This document shows, in pieces, positions 20,392-33,200 of a DNA stretch of 64,000 nt. The stretch comes from Theileria orientalis strain Shintoku (Eukaryota > Apicomplexa > Aconoidasida > Piroplasmida > Theileriidae). Numbering within the stretch: the first letter of the stretch is position 1; the number at the start of each line of letters is the position of its first letter. Position numbers and translations under genes: made by a program. Location of the stretch: assembly GCF_000740895.1 (NCBI RefSeq), contig NC_025260.1:248001-312000 (forward strand), given 5' to 3'. The notes beneath the pieces were generated by a model. That model had not been told where the DNA came from and did no database searches. It saw only the letters and a program-made list of their open reading frames with translations.

Positions 20392-22863
20392 ATGAAATAT
20401 GACGTGATACGAATTGTATTTATTATTATTTTATCTGCTGATTTACACTCCTCAGCACTTTATCTAAATCATAATTTTAGTGGAAGGCTGAAACACAACT
20501 TTTATTCCTTCCGCTATTTGTACATTACACAGCCAAATATTTCACACTGGAAACCAAGTAATATTCGTGAAAAATATGTAAATGCCAGAGAAACAGCTGG
20601 TAGAGCCTCGATTCTGTCTGCTCTCAACCCCAAGAATGCTGAGTTACACCCTGAATCCCTTAGTGGAGTAGAACCTAAGATAACTCCCGAAGAGCTGGAA
20701 AAACTTAAGAAGAAAGGTTTGCTGGACGGAGATGTCAAGAGTTGGAGAAACTGGCACATTGTAACCAGAGGTAGAACGCTCGTTTTCCATGATTCTGTAG
20801 GAGAATGGGATGACATTGGGACTAAAATGCTTCCAGAGGCTGACAAAAACTTGAAGATTACGGAACCGTACGCTCTGAGAAAGCCGCTCAAGTATTGGGG
20901 ATTTTTGAGGGGAATAGTAAGGCCCGTGTGCAGATATGACTTTTAGGACGACAACATAATGTCGTATCCGATCATGCAGGAGTACTACCGGGACACCTAC
21001 GGGAAAATAGACGTCCACGAACACGGAGGGAATAATCCCCTCTACAACCCGTTGCTGTTCCAGCCGTTCTATGGGATGGACAAGGACCGCAAGGGCATCG
21101 GATACCACGCGCCCATGCTGTTCAAGGGCTGGATTGGAGGGGACAAGAATACCCCAACCAAGGTCAAGGAGGCGAGCGATATCATAAGGATACCTGACAG
21201 CGGTAAGTCGGACTGAGATATGTAGTTTTTAGGGAGGCTGTACCAAAAGTTTTACATGGGACCCTACCCTGTCACCATGGGATGGACCATAGGGTCACTG
21301 CTGAAGGTGATGACACTGTCCAGGTGCCCTGGCCACGCAATAGTTGCGCTCAAAATCCATAATATGGAAAAGGATACGACGGTGCCAGGCGTCCACGACG
21401 ACCTGCTGAACATAGCCTTGAACTTGAAATCGGTACTTGCCTGAAATTTAACACCTCGTAGGTTTCGTTGCAGACCCTGGAACCAGGCAGGGAAGCGCGA
21501 GTGAGGACCTTGATTAAGGGGCCTGCCATGCTGTGCGCAGGAGCTCTAGAATGGCCCCCGTTCGTCAAGGTGGCGAACCCTGAGACGTATATCACGAAGC
21601 TCGATGAGGGCGCGGAGTTAGACCTGGAGATAAAGATTGAATGGGGACGGGGCTTTTGGATAGCTGACACCAAGGGTAAGCGATCTATATAGCCCAGAAA
21701 CGGAGCACGATTGACCGCTCTTAGGGCTCTACCGGACTGAGGAGGGCGCGGACTCCCTGTGCCACAAGAGGAGGAACATAAAGGAGGTGGACGAGGAGGA
21801 CTTCTATCCGACCAGCTGCGTCTTCGGAGGATGCAGAATGATACGGCTGTCAGTGCATAAGCTGATGGGCCAGAGGTGGTGTGCAATGTAGGTGGCAAGC
21901 GTGACTAAATTGACTTAGGACGTATACGTGCCCAGATCCCATGGATCAGCTGGTCGTAGAGATATGGACCGACGTGTCGACGACGCCCAAGGACGTGCTG
22001 GACTTCGGCCTGACTGAAGTGATCGCCTGGATCACTGAGCTGAAGAGGCAGATCTCCCACGACGTGGACTTTGAAAACGAAGATGAGCAGCTGAAGGGTA
22101 AAAATTAGCAGCACTATTCGTACTTAGACTCCATCTAGCCCGAGTTAATGACTGATTGCAGACGTGTGGGAAAAGATTGACAAGTACGGGTCACTCAAAC
22201 ACAGGCAGGAGCTTATGGGCGGTCCACCGGTGGTGCCTCTGCACGAATCTGGCATTATTCCCAACTTAAAGGAGAGCGACTGCCACTATCTGCACCCTGG
22301 CGATCACAAAAGGATCCCGCAGGCTCCCTTTTCGCTCCCAAATGACAGACCAGATGTACGGGTCGCAGATATCCCCTTACTCATCTTCCTAGCTAGTTCC
22401 ACATTTACCAGTTATGATTCGATTCTATAGTTGCTATTTGGACTGACACTAAGATTTATATTAATTTATTAGAGACCCAGTCTGGACACGTTGCAATGGC
22501 TAGCCGAGCAGCTTCAGAGTGAAGAGTACGAGGACGAGTCGGAAATAAATGCGAAGAACTATGAAAAATTCGTGCCCAAACCCGTGGAAGATACCTTTGA
22601 AAACAAGGACATTGACCTTCTGCCAGTAAACGCGGAAATGATTGCATCGCTTAGAATGGTAACTTCTCATAAATAGCTACTGGTGCCGGTAATGCTATCA
22701 TCACTGCGTATCTTAACTTACCTTTATTTAGAGCGGCTTTAACACCATGTCTGACATCATGGGCTTTACCGTCGAGGAGCTGTCTCACTACCCAGGGTTT
22801 ACGGTGGATGCCGCCAGGAGCATTAAAAGCTTCCTCGATGAGAACAGAACACCTAATGTTTAA
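20392..22863 (+). CDS. rpoA: plastid-type RNA polymerase alpha subunit (apicoplast-targeted)
   Basis: The alpha subunit scaffolds bacterial-type RNA polymerase; here it is nuclear and should serve apicoplast transcription. Residues 1-25 (MKYDVIRIVFIIILSADLHS) form a signal peptide, followed by a basic Asn/Tyr-rich transit-like region up to about residue 100. The N-terminal domain contains GWTIGSLLKVMTLSRCPGHA, then TVPGVHDDLLNIALNLKSV, the alpha dimerisation motifs. It continues through GREARVRTLIKGPAM and DPMDQLVVEIWTDVSTTP. The last exon carries an alpha-CTD helix-hairpin-helix, SGFNTMSDIMGFTVEELSHY. Introns are visible at about 20944, 21205, 21432, 21674, 21888, 22097, 22354 and 22656; exons rejoin in frame. 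The protein is longer than bacterial alpha because of the leader and insertions. It is divergent from TYW1, with start codons 92 nt apart. Confidence 0.88.
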
Positions 22864-22959
22864 TTACTTAACTTCACGCATTCACACTTTAACTAACATG
22901 CGTAGTGCGTGTAAATAGCACTTGACACAGCGACTAGGTCGTTAACGTGTATGAGCGTG

Positions 22960-24728
22960 CTACATTAGCTTAAAGTCGGTTTCCATGGACGGGTCGTGGA
23001 GTACCACCAAGTCGAACTGCGAGCTTCCGTTTAGGTCCGTCACCGTCATGATCGACGAGTCGGCGACCCCGTAAAAGGCCAGGCTGTTTTTCCTAATCGC
23101 CTCCGCGTACTTCTCGTCCTCCTCGAAGCCCTCGCCGTCGTAGATGTTGCGGAAACCCAGGTCCAGGATCACCACCTCCAAGCCCAGCAGCCCCCGCACG
23201 ACCCGCTCCACGAAGTCAAAAATTGTGGTCTCCAGCGACTTCACGTGCACTCGCACTGACTTCTGCTGGCAGGTCGTGCAGTTGGGGTTTGGTGGGTCCA
23301 GTTCTTCCGGTTGAGATAGTTTCCCGCCAAGCAGGGGGTTCGAGCCCATCACGTTCGACTTTACCCACACCTACAGCATCGTTAATTGAGGGACGTGGTG
23401 GCTGCAGCCATACCTTGCGGCACTTCGAGGCGCTGAAGCACTTTTGCTCACAGTTGAGGTACTTCAGGAGGTGCATAAGCTGAACCACCTGAAACGAGGC
23501 CACGATTGCGTTCGTCGAGGCGATTGCCGGCACTATCGAGCCTGCGATTGACTGCACCTCCCACGTGCTCAGGCGCTTAATTCCGAAGTTGTGCATTCTG
23601 ATGTTCGCCGAGGCCGCCACGAACTCCACCGCCACCTCGTCGTCCTTCGAAAAGGCTGCGCTGCCCAGGATGTGCGCGTTTTTGAGCAGGATATTGGCCA
23701 CGCTGCTCTCGAACTGGTCGTACAGCTCATCCAACTCCAGCACTGCGAACTTGTTGAACTTCTGCGCTGAGTCCTGCTCCCCTACTTTAACCTTCACTCC
23801 TTCGTTGGTCTTCATCGCTTTTGATCCGCTTGCGATCCTACTTTTTGAACTCCTCCTTTTACCTCTTAACTCCGTCGATTCTGACGCCTCTGCCTTCTCT
23901 TCCTCCTTTCCCTTTAGTCTAAACTCGTGTGCCAGCGGCATTGGCTGGTCTCTCTCCTTCCACACCTTTTCCATCTTCAGCAGCGACTCCACTTCGCTGT
24001 TGAACAGGAAGTTAAAAATTCTATTTGTGTAGTCGACCACCGACTCCTCGTTCAGGTCCTCCAAGGGCGGCAGCGTCGGCACTGACAGGTCCGTCAGGAG
24101 GTTATTGTTGTCTGGCGTCCCGAACAGTAGCTGGTACAGCATTCTTGCCCACGCTATGCAGTGCGTCGGCTTATCTGGTATCTGTCTTATTGAGCACACT
24201 GGTATTGCTGTCGTTTTCGGCAGGGGTTCGCAGTCGTAACACTTCGTCACGTCCTTCAATATTGGATACACTTGTCCGTTATATCCTGTGCTTCCCGACT
24301 CTATCAGCGGCACTCCTGCAATTGCAATGATTTGTTCTCCAGTTACCTGACTGTACGCAGCAGTAGTTGATGTGCGATCTCGCCTTCACGTTGTCCAACG
24401 CGTTCAGTACCACGTCGTACTTCAGCATGTCCTTCGGCTTCCACGTGTTAACGTCGCAGACCAGGTACTCTATTTCGCTCTCCGGGTTAATTTCTTGTGC
24501 TCGCTCTTTCGCCACCTCCGCCTTGAACTTGTTCACGTGCTCTGGCAGGTACAGGAACTGTCTGTTCAGGTTCGATACGTCTATTGTATCCATGTCCACT
24601 ATTGTGAGTTTCGTGACTCCGTTGAGCATCAGATTTTTAATCACCTCGCAGCCTATCCCTCCTGCTCCAACCAAAAGTATGGAAGCCTTGCGAAGATGTT
24701 CCATGTAGTCTTCTTCCATTCTGCTCAT
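22960..24728 (-). CDS. UBA2: SUMO-activating enzyme subunit 2 (UBA2/SAE2)
   Basis: UBA2, with AOS1, activates SUMO through adenylation and a thioester on its catalytic cysteine. Motifs appear in order: ATP loop ILLVGAGGIGCEVIKNL; DTIDVSNLNRQFLY; CDVNTW; GVPLIESGSTGYNGQ, reached through a short intron; zinc CxxC (CYDCEP); active-site region PVCSIRQIPDKPTHCIAWA with the catalytic Cys in VCSIR; a charged lineage-specific linker with basic KRRSSKSR; IVPAIASTNAIVAS; and a second CxxC (CTTC). The C-terminal ubiquitin-fold-like region follows, ending TDFKLM. I chose the start MSRMEEDYMEHLRK at 24728. The in-frame ATG at 24764 would add AT-rich codons for MFLLLLKLYLNS, which looks like untranslated leader. 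Two or three small introns are present. The assignment is firm. Confidence 0.9.
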
Positions 24729-24764
24729 GCTATTGAGGTATAATTTTAATAGAAGCAAAAACAA

Positions 24765-25289
24765 TATACTATAATATGTGGAAGATTCACCAAAATAATT
24801 TAAGGTGCAAAATTTATTAAAAATGTGCTAAATTTTATCTAGAGGAAGAGTTAAATTTTAAAAACGGAGAAATAATTTACAAAAAATAAATATTTAAGCT
24901 TAAAAAATACGGTAGGAATTATTAACAATATAAATGATACGTATGACTTAATATGAATAAAATGTGTCAAATGGTAAGCTGTTTTTATTAATAAAATTTT
25001 TTGTAAATGAATGTGGTGTCATAATAAACTCATTTATCAGAAATTTTTATTTATATTTTTCATTTTATACTATTTCATGATATAATTGTATATATAATAA
25101 TATAGTTATCATTTTTTGTCCTATTCTATTCAAAATTTCTCAGTTTTGTGGGTGTATTGATCAGCTCACATTTTTGTTTTCAGTTAGTTTATTATTTGTA
25201 AATTAAAGGACAATTTGTTCCAGGTTTAAAATGGTAACTAAAATGATGTAAATGATACTACGTTGCCTTCACAATTCGCTCACTAAACA
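24765..25289. promoter_or_regulatory. AT-rich divergent intergenic region (UBA2/ADA2)
   Basis: About 525 nt of strongly AT-rich DNA lies between UBA2 (-) and ADA2 (+). It presumably holds both promoters. No coding frame and no named motif was found. Confidence 0.5.
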
Positions 25290-27278
25290 ATGGTTGAATC
25301 CACGCGATCGTCACTGCCACATTCACACGGCTCTGCAGATTCCTCATCCATTTCTGAGCGGACTAGAAAGTCGAGGCACGATTTGAGGGCAACTGGCAGT
25401 TATGTCGGTTCGGAATCGAGAAATTTGGCTTCTACATCCCGCAGAGATTCACACAATCACACATCGGGGTAAATATCTCTCAAATTTAAACAATTTCCCT
25501 TAGGAACTCGACGGGATCCATTTCAGTGATCGATTTCGATCCCACGCTCCTTTCAGTGGACTTTTACTGCAACTACTGCAACCAATCTTTATCGGTGGGT
25601 GGCTGCAGAATACGGTGTGCGGAGTGTGTGGACTACGACCTGTGTATTTCCTGCGCAAGCAAGATGAAATACACTGAGCCTCATCAGTTGGGGCACAACT
25701 ACGTGCCAATTGGGCCAAACTCATTTGAGTTATTCTCCGAAGGTACTTTCTTCTGAGTCACTGTTTCGTAGGATGGAGCGCCGACGAGGAGCTAATGCTC
25801 CTGGAGGGCATCAGCAAGTACGGCTTCGGCAACTGGAAGGTTAGTTTTCTTGTTTTAAAATTTTGCAGCAAGTCTCTGAGATGGTGAACAAGGTCAGCAC
25901 GAAGTTTAAGACGCCCTCGGACTGCGAGAGCCACTACTACGACGTGTACATATCCTCGGCCTCATCCCCGTACCCGAACGTGAAGAGCCTGCGGACGCCA
26001 ATCGTAAGTTCATCCCCGTGCTTTCACGTCGCCTAGTTTCACGCCCATAATCCTTTTCAGAGATCTGCGCCGACCAGGGAGCACGTGTTCAGCTACTTCG
26101 ACCAGGTGGTTGCGAGTCACAGGGTCGTGGAGCACCCGGACTCCGACGACAAAATAGTGTCGTCCGAGCTCACGGGCTCCCACTCGACCTACATCCCGCC
26201 GCCCGTTAACCTGCTCGAGTCTGAGCCGACGAAATTCAAGTTTTTCCAGAACTTCACGGGGTACAACATATTCCGCGACGAGTTCGACACTGAGTACTAC
26301 CCCGACGCGGAGCTCATGCTTAAGGACGTGGAGTTTGAGCCCTGGGACTCGCCCTCCGAGATCCATTTCAAGGTGGCCCTGGTCGACCTGTACAACGGGT
26401 TCCTCGACGAGAGGATCTACCGCCGGCGCGTCCTCATGCACCGGTTCTGGAACGACTTCATCGCGCGCGAGAACGCCATGCAGACGATGAGTGAGCTGGA
26501 GAAGATGCTCTACTGGCGCCTCTCGCCGCTCCTCAGGTTCCACTCCGAGGACGACCACATCAAGCTCACGAAGCTCCTCATCGCCAAGGTGGAGCTCGAG
26601 AAGCGCCTCGAGATCGTGCAGCAGTGGAACTCGCTGGGCCTGAAGACGATTCGCGACGTGCAGGAGTTCGACTCGAACAAGCTGAGCGTCAAGGGCTCAG
26701 GTGCGAGGCAGCACCCCTTCTTCCAGAAGATCGCCGCCGTGCCCACCAAGATCATGCGCGACGGCGTCGTCCACAAGGACGATCTCGCCGAGTACATGAA
26801 CGAGGTCAACGACCGGTTCTGCAACGACTTTTACATCAGCAAGGCGCACCTCGACGACATTCTCGCGTCGATTTGCGCCGCTGAGCACGAGTCCGAGTCT
26901 GAGCCCGGCTCCGAGGACCCCCTCACGCACCTGTGGGACGTGCACTTCGACGACTTCGCCCTGGAGCTCAACAGCTTCCTTCCGAGGATCGCCGGTCCGC
27001 CCAGCGTTGCGAACTTGCCTGAGAACTCGAACCTGCGCGTCATTCTAAACCCTGACGTCTCTCAGCACGACCTTTCAGACATGAACTTGGCGAGCGCAAG
27101 GTTCGGCGCCGTCAAGTTCAACACTCAGCAGTCGAGCGTCGTTCCTCACCGGGACTCCTTCCTCTACCTCACTCGTTTCTGCAGCGATCGGATGAGTCGC
27201 GTGCACAAGGGCCTCGGCAAGCCCAAGCGCCACCTGGGCTTTTTCTCTGCCAAGCGCAAGTTTGTCGCTCGCAGGTGA
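25290..27278 (+). CDS. ADA2: ADA2-like transcriptional coactivator (GCN5/SAGA-type complex)
   Basis: ADA2 tethers the histone acetyltransferase GCN5 in coactivator complexes. The start ATG at 25290 is in a good context (ACAATGG). After a Ser/Arg-rich N-terminus of about 60 residues, a ZZ zinc finger is complete: CNYCNQSLSVGG, then RIRCAECVDYDLCISC and the HQLGHNY pair. A SANT domain follows (WSADEELMLLEGISKYGFGN, then NWK and KTPSDCESHYYDVY). The large last exon (26061-27278) has the ADA2 motif FTGYNIFRDEFDTEYYPDAE and a long helical region. The final about 130 residues look low in conservation, and I did not recognise a SWIRM domain there. There are four introns, all small. The last exon is very GC-rich compared with its surroundings. 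The call is firm. Confidence 0.9.
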
Positions 27279-27872
27279 CCCCCTTTGTGTACTTTAGTTC
27301 ATAATGTACTTCACATTTTATCTTCGTGCTTCCACCTCATCTTTACGCTTTGTTTATTTTTTACGTTTTCGCCCCTTTTATTTCTGATTTATTTTACCGG
27401 CCTCTATCACTCAACTCACTAGTTTCATTTGCTGAAGGCCCTCGAATCTGCCAGTGGCAATGCCGCATCTTCTGACTTCACTGCAACTGGACATTAGTAT
27501 CGTGAACTCGATTTATTATTTGAACTATTCCTCAGAGTTCTACTGTTGATTTATTGGCACTTTGAGTACGCGTCACTCTCTTGATTTAATTACATACTCA
27601 ATAGTTATTAAGCCGCAATATCCCTAATAATTCACCCATGCATACTGTTTAATTTTACATATGTATTCTCACTAAACCGTGTTTTTAATTAATTTTTTCC
27701 ACTCTGTCGTCATTTTGCAAATGACATCTACCAGTTGGTGCAACTTAAAATGGTTTGCTGCTGTAATTCCAAGTAGACTCAAATTAATAAAATTTTATAA
27801 CCATGTTTTAATTAAGATAACATATTAGTGTACCTCAGTGTGTAAAATATTTTGTTTAAATAAACTAAATAT
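27279..27872. other. convergent intergenic region
   Basis: About 594 nt separate the 3' ends of ADA2 (+) and the PDI-like gene (-). The stretch is AT-rich, and I see no coding frame or repeat in it. Confidence 0.5.
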
Positions 27873-29985
27873 TTATAATTCGGTATGAAACTCGAAGATT
27901 CGCTCCTTTGACACGTGTTTCTGCAGGATGTTTTCGGCGTTTACTCTGTTATACTTGCAGTTTTCCTCTAGAAATACCGATATTTCTTCGACGGTGTCTC
28001 CTCCGGTATAAAAAATTGGTTCTCCCTTGTGGCCGCTTGGGAAGAGTACAATTGTTGGAAATTGTGCTAAATTACGTTTAATTACGTCTGGTTGCTATTG
28101 TTTTAATATTTTATAGTTGTGAGCTAATTTTACGTTGTACTCAGATACTCTTTTCCGTCATATAGTGTAATGTTTACGGTGGCGTTATATAGTGGTGTTA
28201 CTTATCTAACTTGAACTGGTCTAATTTTTACTCTAACTGCCTCTAGGTTATTTGATTTTAGTCTATGACTACAGCGTCTCTTTGCCTATTCCGTTATCTG
28301 CTGCTTACTTATTTCCATGTCCTCGACTTCGTTGTTGTATGCATCGAACGTCGCCAGGACTGGACCGCGTGTTCCCTTCAGCCTTCTTCCGATGTCTCTA
28401 AAAAGTCTCTTCGCTTTGTGGCAGTGGCCGCACCTAAAATGTCATTTTTGACTGTTTATCCCCTTTGTCGTACCAGGACGATAGGAACAGGACCAGTATG
28501 TCGTCCTTGGATTCTATTACTCTCTTGTGGAAGTCCTCTCCCACTATTGTCTTCACCGGTCCTGTGTCTATGCTCTCCGGTATTGGCAGTTCGCTCTTCA
28601 CGTAGTGGCTGAGCTTATTGATCTCCAGGTCGTTTATGAACTTCTCAAGTCCCTACATGTCATATTTAGCCAATTTGTCGTTACTCTTGTCGTTTACTCC
28701 TTCTAGCTACTTGTCTTAATTTTGTACTATTTACTGGCAATTATTCGCTATTTAACTCTTATTTATCCCTACGGTTACCTTTTCGTTCAATTCTCCGTCC
28801 TCCAGCGACAGCGGCTTAAATTTATAGAACTCCAGCGTGTCCAGGTTAATTACGAACGCTCTCACTACTGTCTGCTCGTACTCCGAGTCTATTGCCAGTA
28901 TTGTATTCATTTTTGTTTCCACCAATTCTGAGCCCTTCGAGTGCAGGAAGACCAGCTTTTCCGAGTGTCTCTTCGGCACTGTCTTCAGCCACTCGTCGCT
29001 CAGGTACCTTCTCAGGTCCTTGTCCTTCGTGAATATGTACACGATTGTCTTCTTCATCGTCAGGAACTTCGGCAGCATGTACGAGTTCGTTGAGTGCACT
29101 GGCGGTATCAGTTCCTCGCTCAAAAACTGGTTAAGCCACTTTTCGTTGTTTACTTCCTTGTTGTACGACGCTGACTTCGGCAGCAGGTTCATGTTTCTGT
29201 ACACCACTACGTTTGGCATCTTCGGCGTCGGGTATCCCTATCTTCTTTATTTTGTTAAAAACTTACGTTGTTAAGCAGTTTATACACTTTCAGTGACACC
29301 ATGTGGTCTGGTATGTACAACACTGGTATTGCCAGATCTTCGTCTACTACGAACTTTTTTACTTTATCCACTACTTTTGGGTCGTACTGGTTTTCTCCGA
29401 ATAGCACGTACGCTTGTATGTGTCCGTCCGGCAACGCTTTTTGGAACGCTTTGTAGTTGTCTATGTCCTTCACTTTCATTTCACACACGTTTTCGCTCGT
29501 CAGCCAGCTCAAGATATATGCTGTGTTGATTGGTCCATCGTACTTTTTCGTTTCTCCTTCTGTCACGTAACTCACCACTGGCTCCAGTGAGCTGATGTCT
29601 CCGTTGAAAAACGTCGCCGACTCCACTGTCACGAACTCGCACTAAAACTTGTTTATTCTCGTGCTCCATACCTTAGGGTCTTCTGACAGCAGCGATGCTA
29701 CTGTTCTGAAATCATTTATTGCCGTGGACGAGAATATGAACAGCTGAGGGTAGTGTAATACTACTGGAGTCCTCTTAGCGTTCGACAAATATCTACTGAA
29801 GTCACTCTCGTGTATATCTTGAACGTCCTAAGTGCTTGTTAGTTCCATTGTGCTCATTAGTTTTAATACTTTATACAACGTACCTGTGGCAGCTCCGTGC
29901 TTATTGCTCTAATTAACTTAACATTTAATAATAAAACTGTTATTACAGCTATCTTTATTATTTTAAATTGAGTCATATTCCTCAT
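27873..29985 (-). CDS. protein disulfide isomerase-like ER protein (HTEL C-terminus)
   Basis: PDI-family proteins form and shuffle disulfides in the ER. The start at 29985 (MRNMTQFKIIKIAVITVLLL) gives a signal peptide. The first thioredoxin-like domain (DVQDIHESDFSRYLSNAKRT, then VVLHYPQLFIFSS) has no CxxC where WCGHC is expected. Two central thioredoxin-like b domains follow (29632-28800). The last domain has an active site rebuilt across an intron at about 28445-28480: LFLSSW joined to CGHCHKAKRLF. Near the C-terminus are QFPTIVLFPSGHKGEP and YTGGDTVEEISVFLEE, typical of PDI a' domains. The protein ends EFHTEL; HTEL resembles the KDEL/HDEL-type retrieval signal. At least seven exons are present. 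It shares a 281-nt AT-rich divergent flank (29986-30266) with CstF-77. Confidence 0.85.
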
Positions 29986-30266
29986 TTATGATTTTAAAAT
30001 ATATATGTGTGTAATTTATATCTTTCATAACAAATATATTACAAATACAAATGAATAAACAGTCAATTAAAATTAAAACGATATACTCCCCCGATTACTG
30101 CTACATAAACATTTACAAATTTAGAGGAGAGAAAACTCAACGTATATGAGTGTGATATACTAAATATATGAATGAATACCCACATTACACCAACATACCC
30201 CTGATCACATCTATGTACATTAAATTATCATAAACTATGAATTAATTATAATATTTGGCTTCGAAT

Positions 30267-33200
30267 ATGGTTCCTAAAGACCCAAATTTTTCAAATAAAT
30301 TTGTTGTAGCAAGTAAAATTTTTGTTTCAGTCATTCCTGACTCTAATACCTTGATTCCAGAGAAGTTGGCTTCTACCGCTCAATCAGAAGTCCCATCCAA
30401 TGTTTATTTGTTGGATACGCCCGAAGATGATGGATCTTGGTTTAAGTATATGAAGGTATTTCAAATTTTATTAGTTCCTATGTGTATATTTATTACCTTC
30501 CTCTCATTTTAACGTAAATTGTAGGTGGCTAAAACACCAGAGCTGTTTGAGGAGGCCTGTTCTATCTACCCTAAATACTGGAAGGTTTACTATCGTCACG
30601 CGCTGTACTATATTTACAACCGGGATTCTTCAAAGGCTTTCGAAGTGTTCAACGAGGCTCTAAAATCAGTAAATGATTTTGGTAAGTGTAAACGCAAATG
30701 CATATTGTTCTTTGCAGATTTGCACGTCAAGTATTTGGTATTTCTGTACCATACGGCCTCTATCCACGAGTACATTGGATCGCTCGTCAACGCGATAGAA
30801 AAGGTAACACACATTTGGAAATGATGAACTTAGGCTGGATTTGATTACCGATCAGACACGTTGTGGACGGAGTGGGCCATAATGCTAGTTAAGATTTACA
30901 ATTGTAACTTATTGGCACTTGGAATGACCTCAGGGCTGCTTCCGGATATATTTGCACAGGTAAAGATGGGAAGTTGAAAAGGTTTTTTCAGGACCAAAAC
31001 TTGTTGAAAACGCCGCTGGTGCCGAGTGAGACAGAGCAGCTTGTATTTAGATCTGCTAACTCACTTGACCCGTCAAATAGAACGTACTTGGAAATGTACG
31101 GAGAGTTAAACTCTCTGAGGAATCTGTTCCACAGGGTAGGAGGATGCGTATAATGTTGAGTTTTAGTGGTTGAGGACGCCGACAAATAATATGAGGGCAC
31201 TGTGGGACTCGTATTCAATTTTTGAGAACACAGTTGACTCGACGGGGACTTTGTCCTCGAAGCTCCTGGGTGAGATGAAGACAGTGATTAACTTGACGAT
31301 GCGTTCGTACGAGGTGTGATTTCCGTACAATATTTTGCTTTTTAGAGAATAACGGAGCTCTATTCAAAGGTGTATCCCATTAAGCCTGCGTCGTACGAGG
31401 GAACGATGTCATCCCAGGAAAACGTCTCGGAGGCAGTGGGATACTGGATGGAGATAATCATGTTCGAGGAGAGTAATCCAATGGAGGTGGACAATGAGTT
31501 GGTGGTAGAAAGAGTAGTGTATAACTTTGAGAGGGCCTTGTGCCCACTGGTGTTCTGCAGAGAGATGTGGTACAGGTACTTCCAGTACCTGCTCTTCACA
31601 GACAAAAGGGAACAAGGTAATGTGGGTAAACAATAAGAATTTGCAGCAATATCGAAAATAAAAATGGCACTGGGCACGTACCTGAAGGAGGACGGTAGGT
31701 TTGGAGGCCGTCAATGAAACTGTAGATAAACTGCGCTTCGTACTGGCGCTGTATTTGCAGGAGTCGGGGGAAGTCGACAAGGCACACGAAGAGTTTGCAA
31801 GTCTCGTGGCGCCAGGACTTAAGTCCTCAGAGCTCGACAGCGAGGTTAAGGAGGAGGTTAAGCTGCGAAGCCTGCTAGAGTGCAAGGACTACCTGGCCTA
31901 CGAAAAGTCGGAGCTCGACGGAATCGTGCACTACCTGAACTTCGTGAGGCGCGAAATGGGAAACAGCGCCTGGAGAGAGCACGTGCAGCTAATTCTGGCG
32001 AAGTCGGACCTGAACTCCTGGGAGCTCTACTGGTACGCAGCGAGCACGGAGCTGCGCTGCTTCAGAGACCACGACAGAGCAGTGCAGATCCTGAAGCAGG
32101 CGCAGAGCAAGATGGCGTTCAACTTCAAGTACATGCTGCTCTTCTTCAACACGCTGCTGAACGTCGGAAAGCACAACGGTAAGCTCGAGCGCGTAAAATA
32201 ATTCGTAGACGTGCGCATACTGATCTCGCAGCTCATCGTCGGGTCCCTGGACAAGGGCTCGAAGATGACGGAGGCGGACAGAGAAAATCTATGGAACTTT
32301 TGGATGAACATGGAGTACCTGTACGGCACGGCGGAGACGTTTGACAACGTGAAGAGCCTGTACCTGTCCTCGGTCGTCTCGAGTAAGCTGGGCATCGACA
32401 CTTTCACGGAAAAGTCGAAGCACACGACCGAAGTGCCCAAGTTCCCACTGTACTCGGACGTCGGAGAGGCGTTCAAGAAGTCGGGCTCGACCTCGAAAAG
32501 GCAGATCGCAAACGACTTCAGCGCAATAGTGGAGAGCAGGAAGAAGCTGTTCTGCTCAGGAGTGTCCTTTGACCACCTGGATAAAATATTTAAGTTCAAC
32601 GTGCTCCATCACGATGCCCCGGAGCCGAAAGGCGCCCAGCTTTCACCGGAGGCGCGAGGGCATCTGGCTGCCCGGGACATACTTGGCCCCGTTGCACCTG
32701 CGACTGAGGTTAAAAGGGAGTCCGAACACGTGGAAAACGAAGACAGGTTGCCGAGAAAGGATACGAAGAAGGGAAGGGGCAAGAAGGCAAAGCCGCAGGC
32801 CTCGGAAAGGGGAGACGATGAAGTGGTGCCTGAGGCCACGAGGGCCCACCCCGAGGAGCCAGTGTCGCTGGTAAAGTACGGGACAAGGATATCGAGGCCG
32901 AACGTCACAAAGCTCTCAGAGATTGAGCCGAAGATGACGACGTCCCTGGAGTCGCTGCTGCAGCTGCACGGCTCCAGGAGGCCGATCATGCCCCCGAAGT
33001 TCAGGACTCTGGACGCCACGAGCACGCCCTGCAAGGCGCTCTTCGACTTCATAAGGATCCTGCCCTCCTCCAGGGACAACAAGTTCTCGAACCTGTACGT
33101 GAACACGGAGTCGGTTGACTACCTCATAAGGACCGTGGAGAACATGGACCTGGACAACGTCGAAGTTGACCAGTACGAGCCACTTCCGATAAACTTGGCG

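Noticed and set aside
21350..21898. 182-codon open frame on the - strand
   Set aside because: Antisense to the rpoA exons; Pro/Ser/Arg-rich without any recognisable domain.
24729..24764. Upstream ATG of UBA2 as true start
   Set aside because: It would add a hydrophobic, AT-rich MFLLLLKLYLNS segment that UBA2 proteins do not have; the next ATG fits the family.
26010..26558. 182-codon open frame on the - strand
   Set aside because: Antisense to the GC-rich last exon of ADA2; an artefact of GC-rich codon complement.
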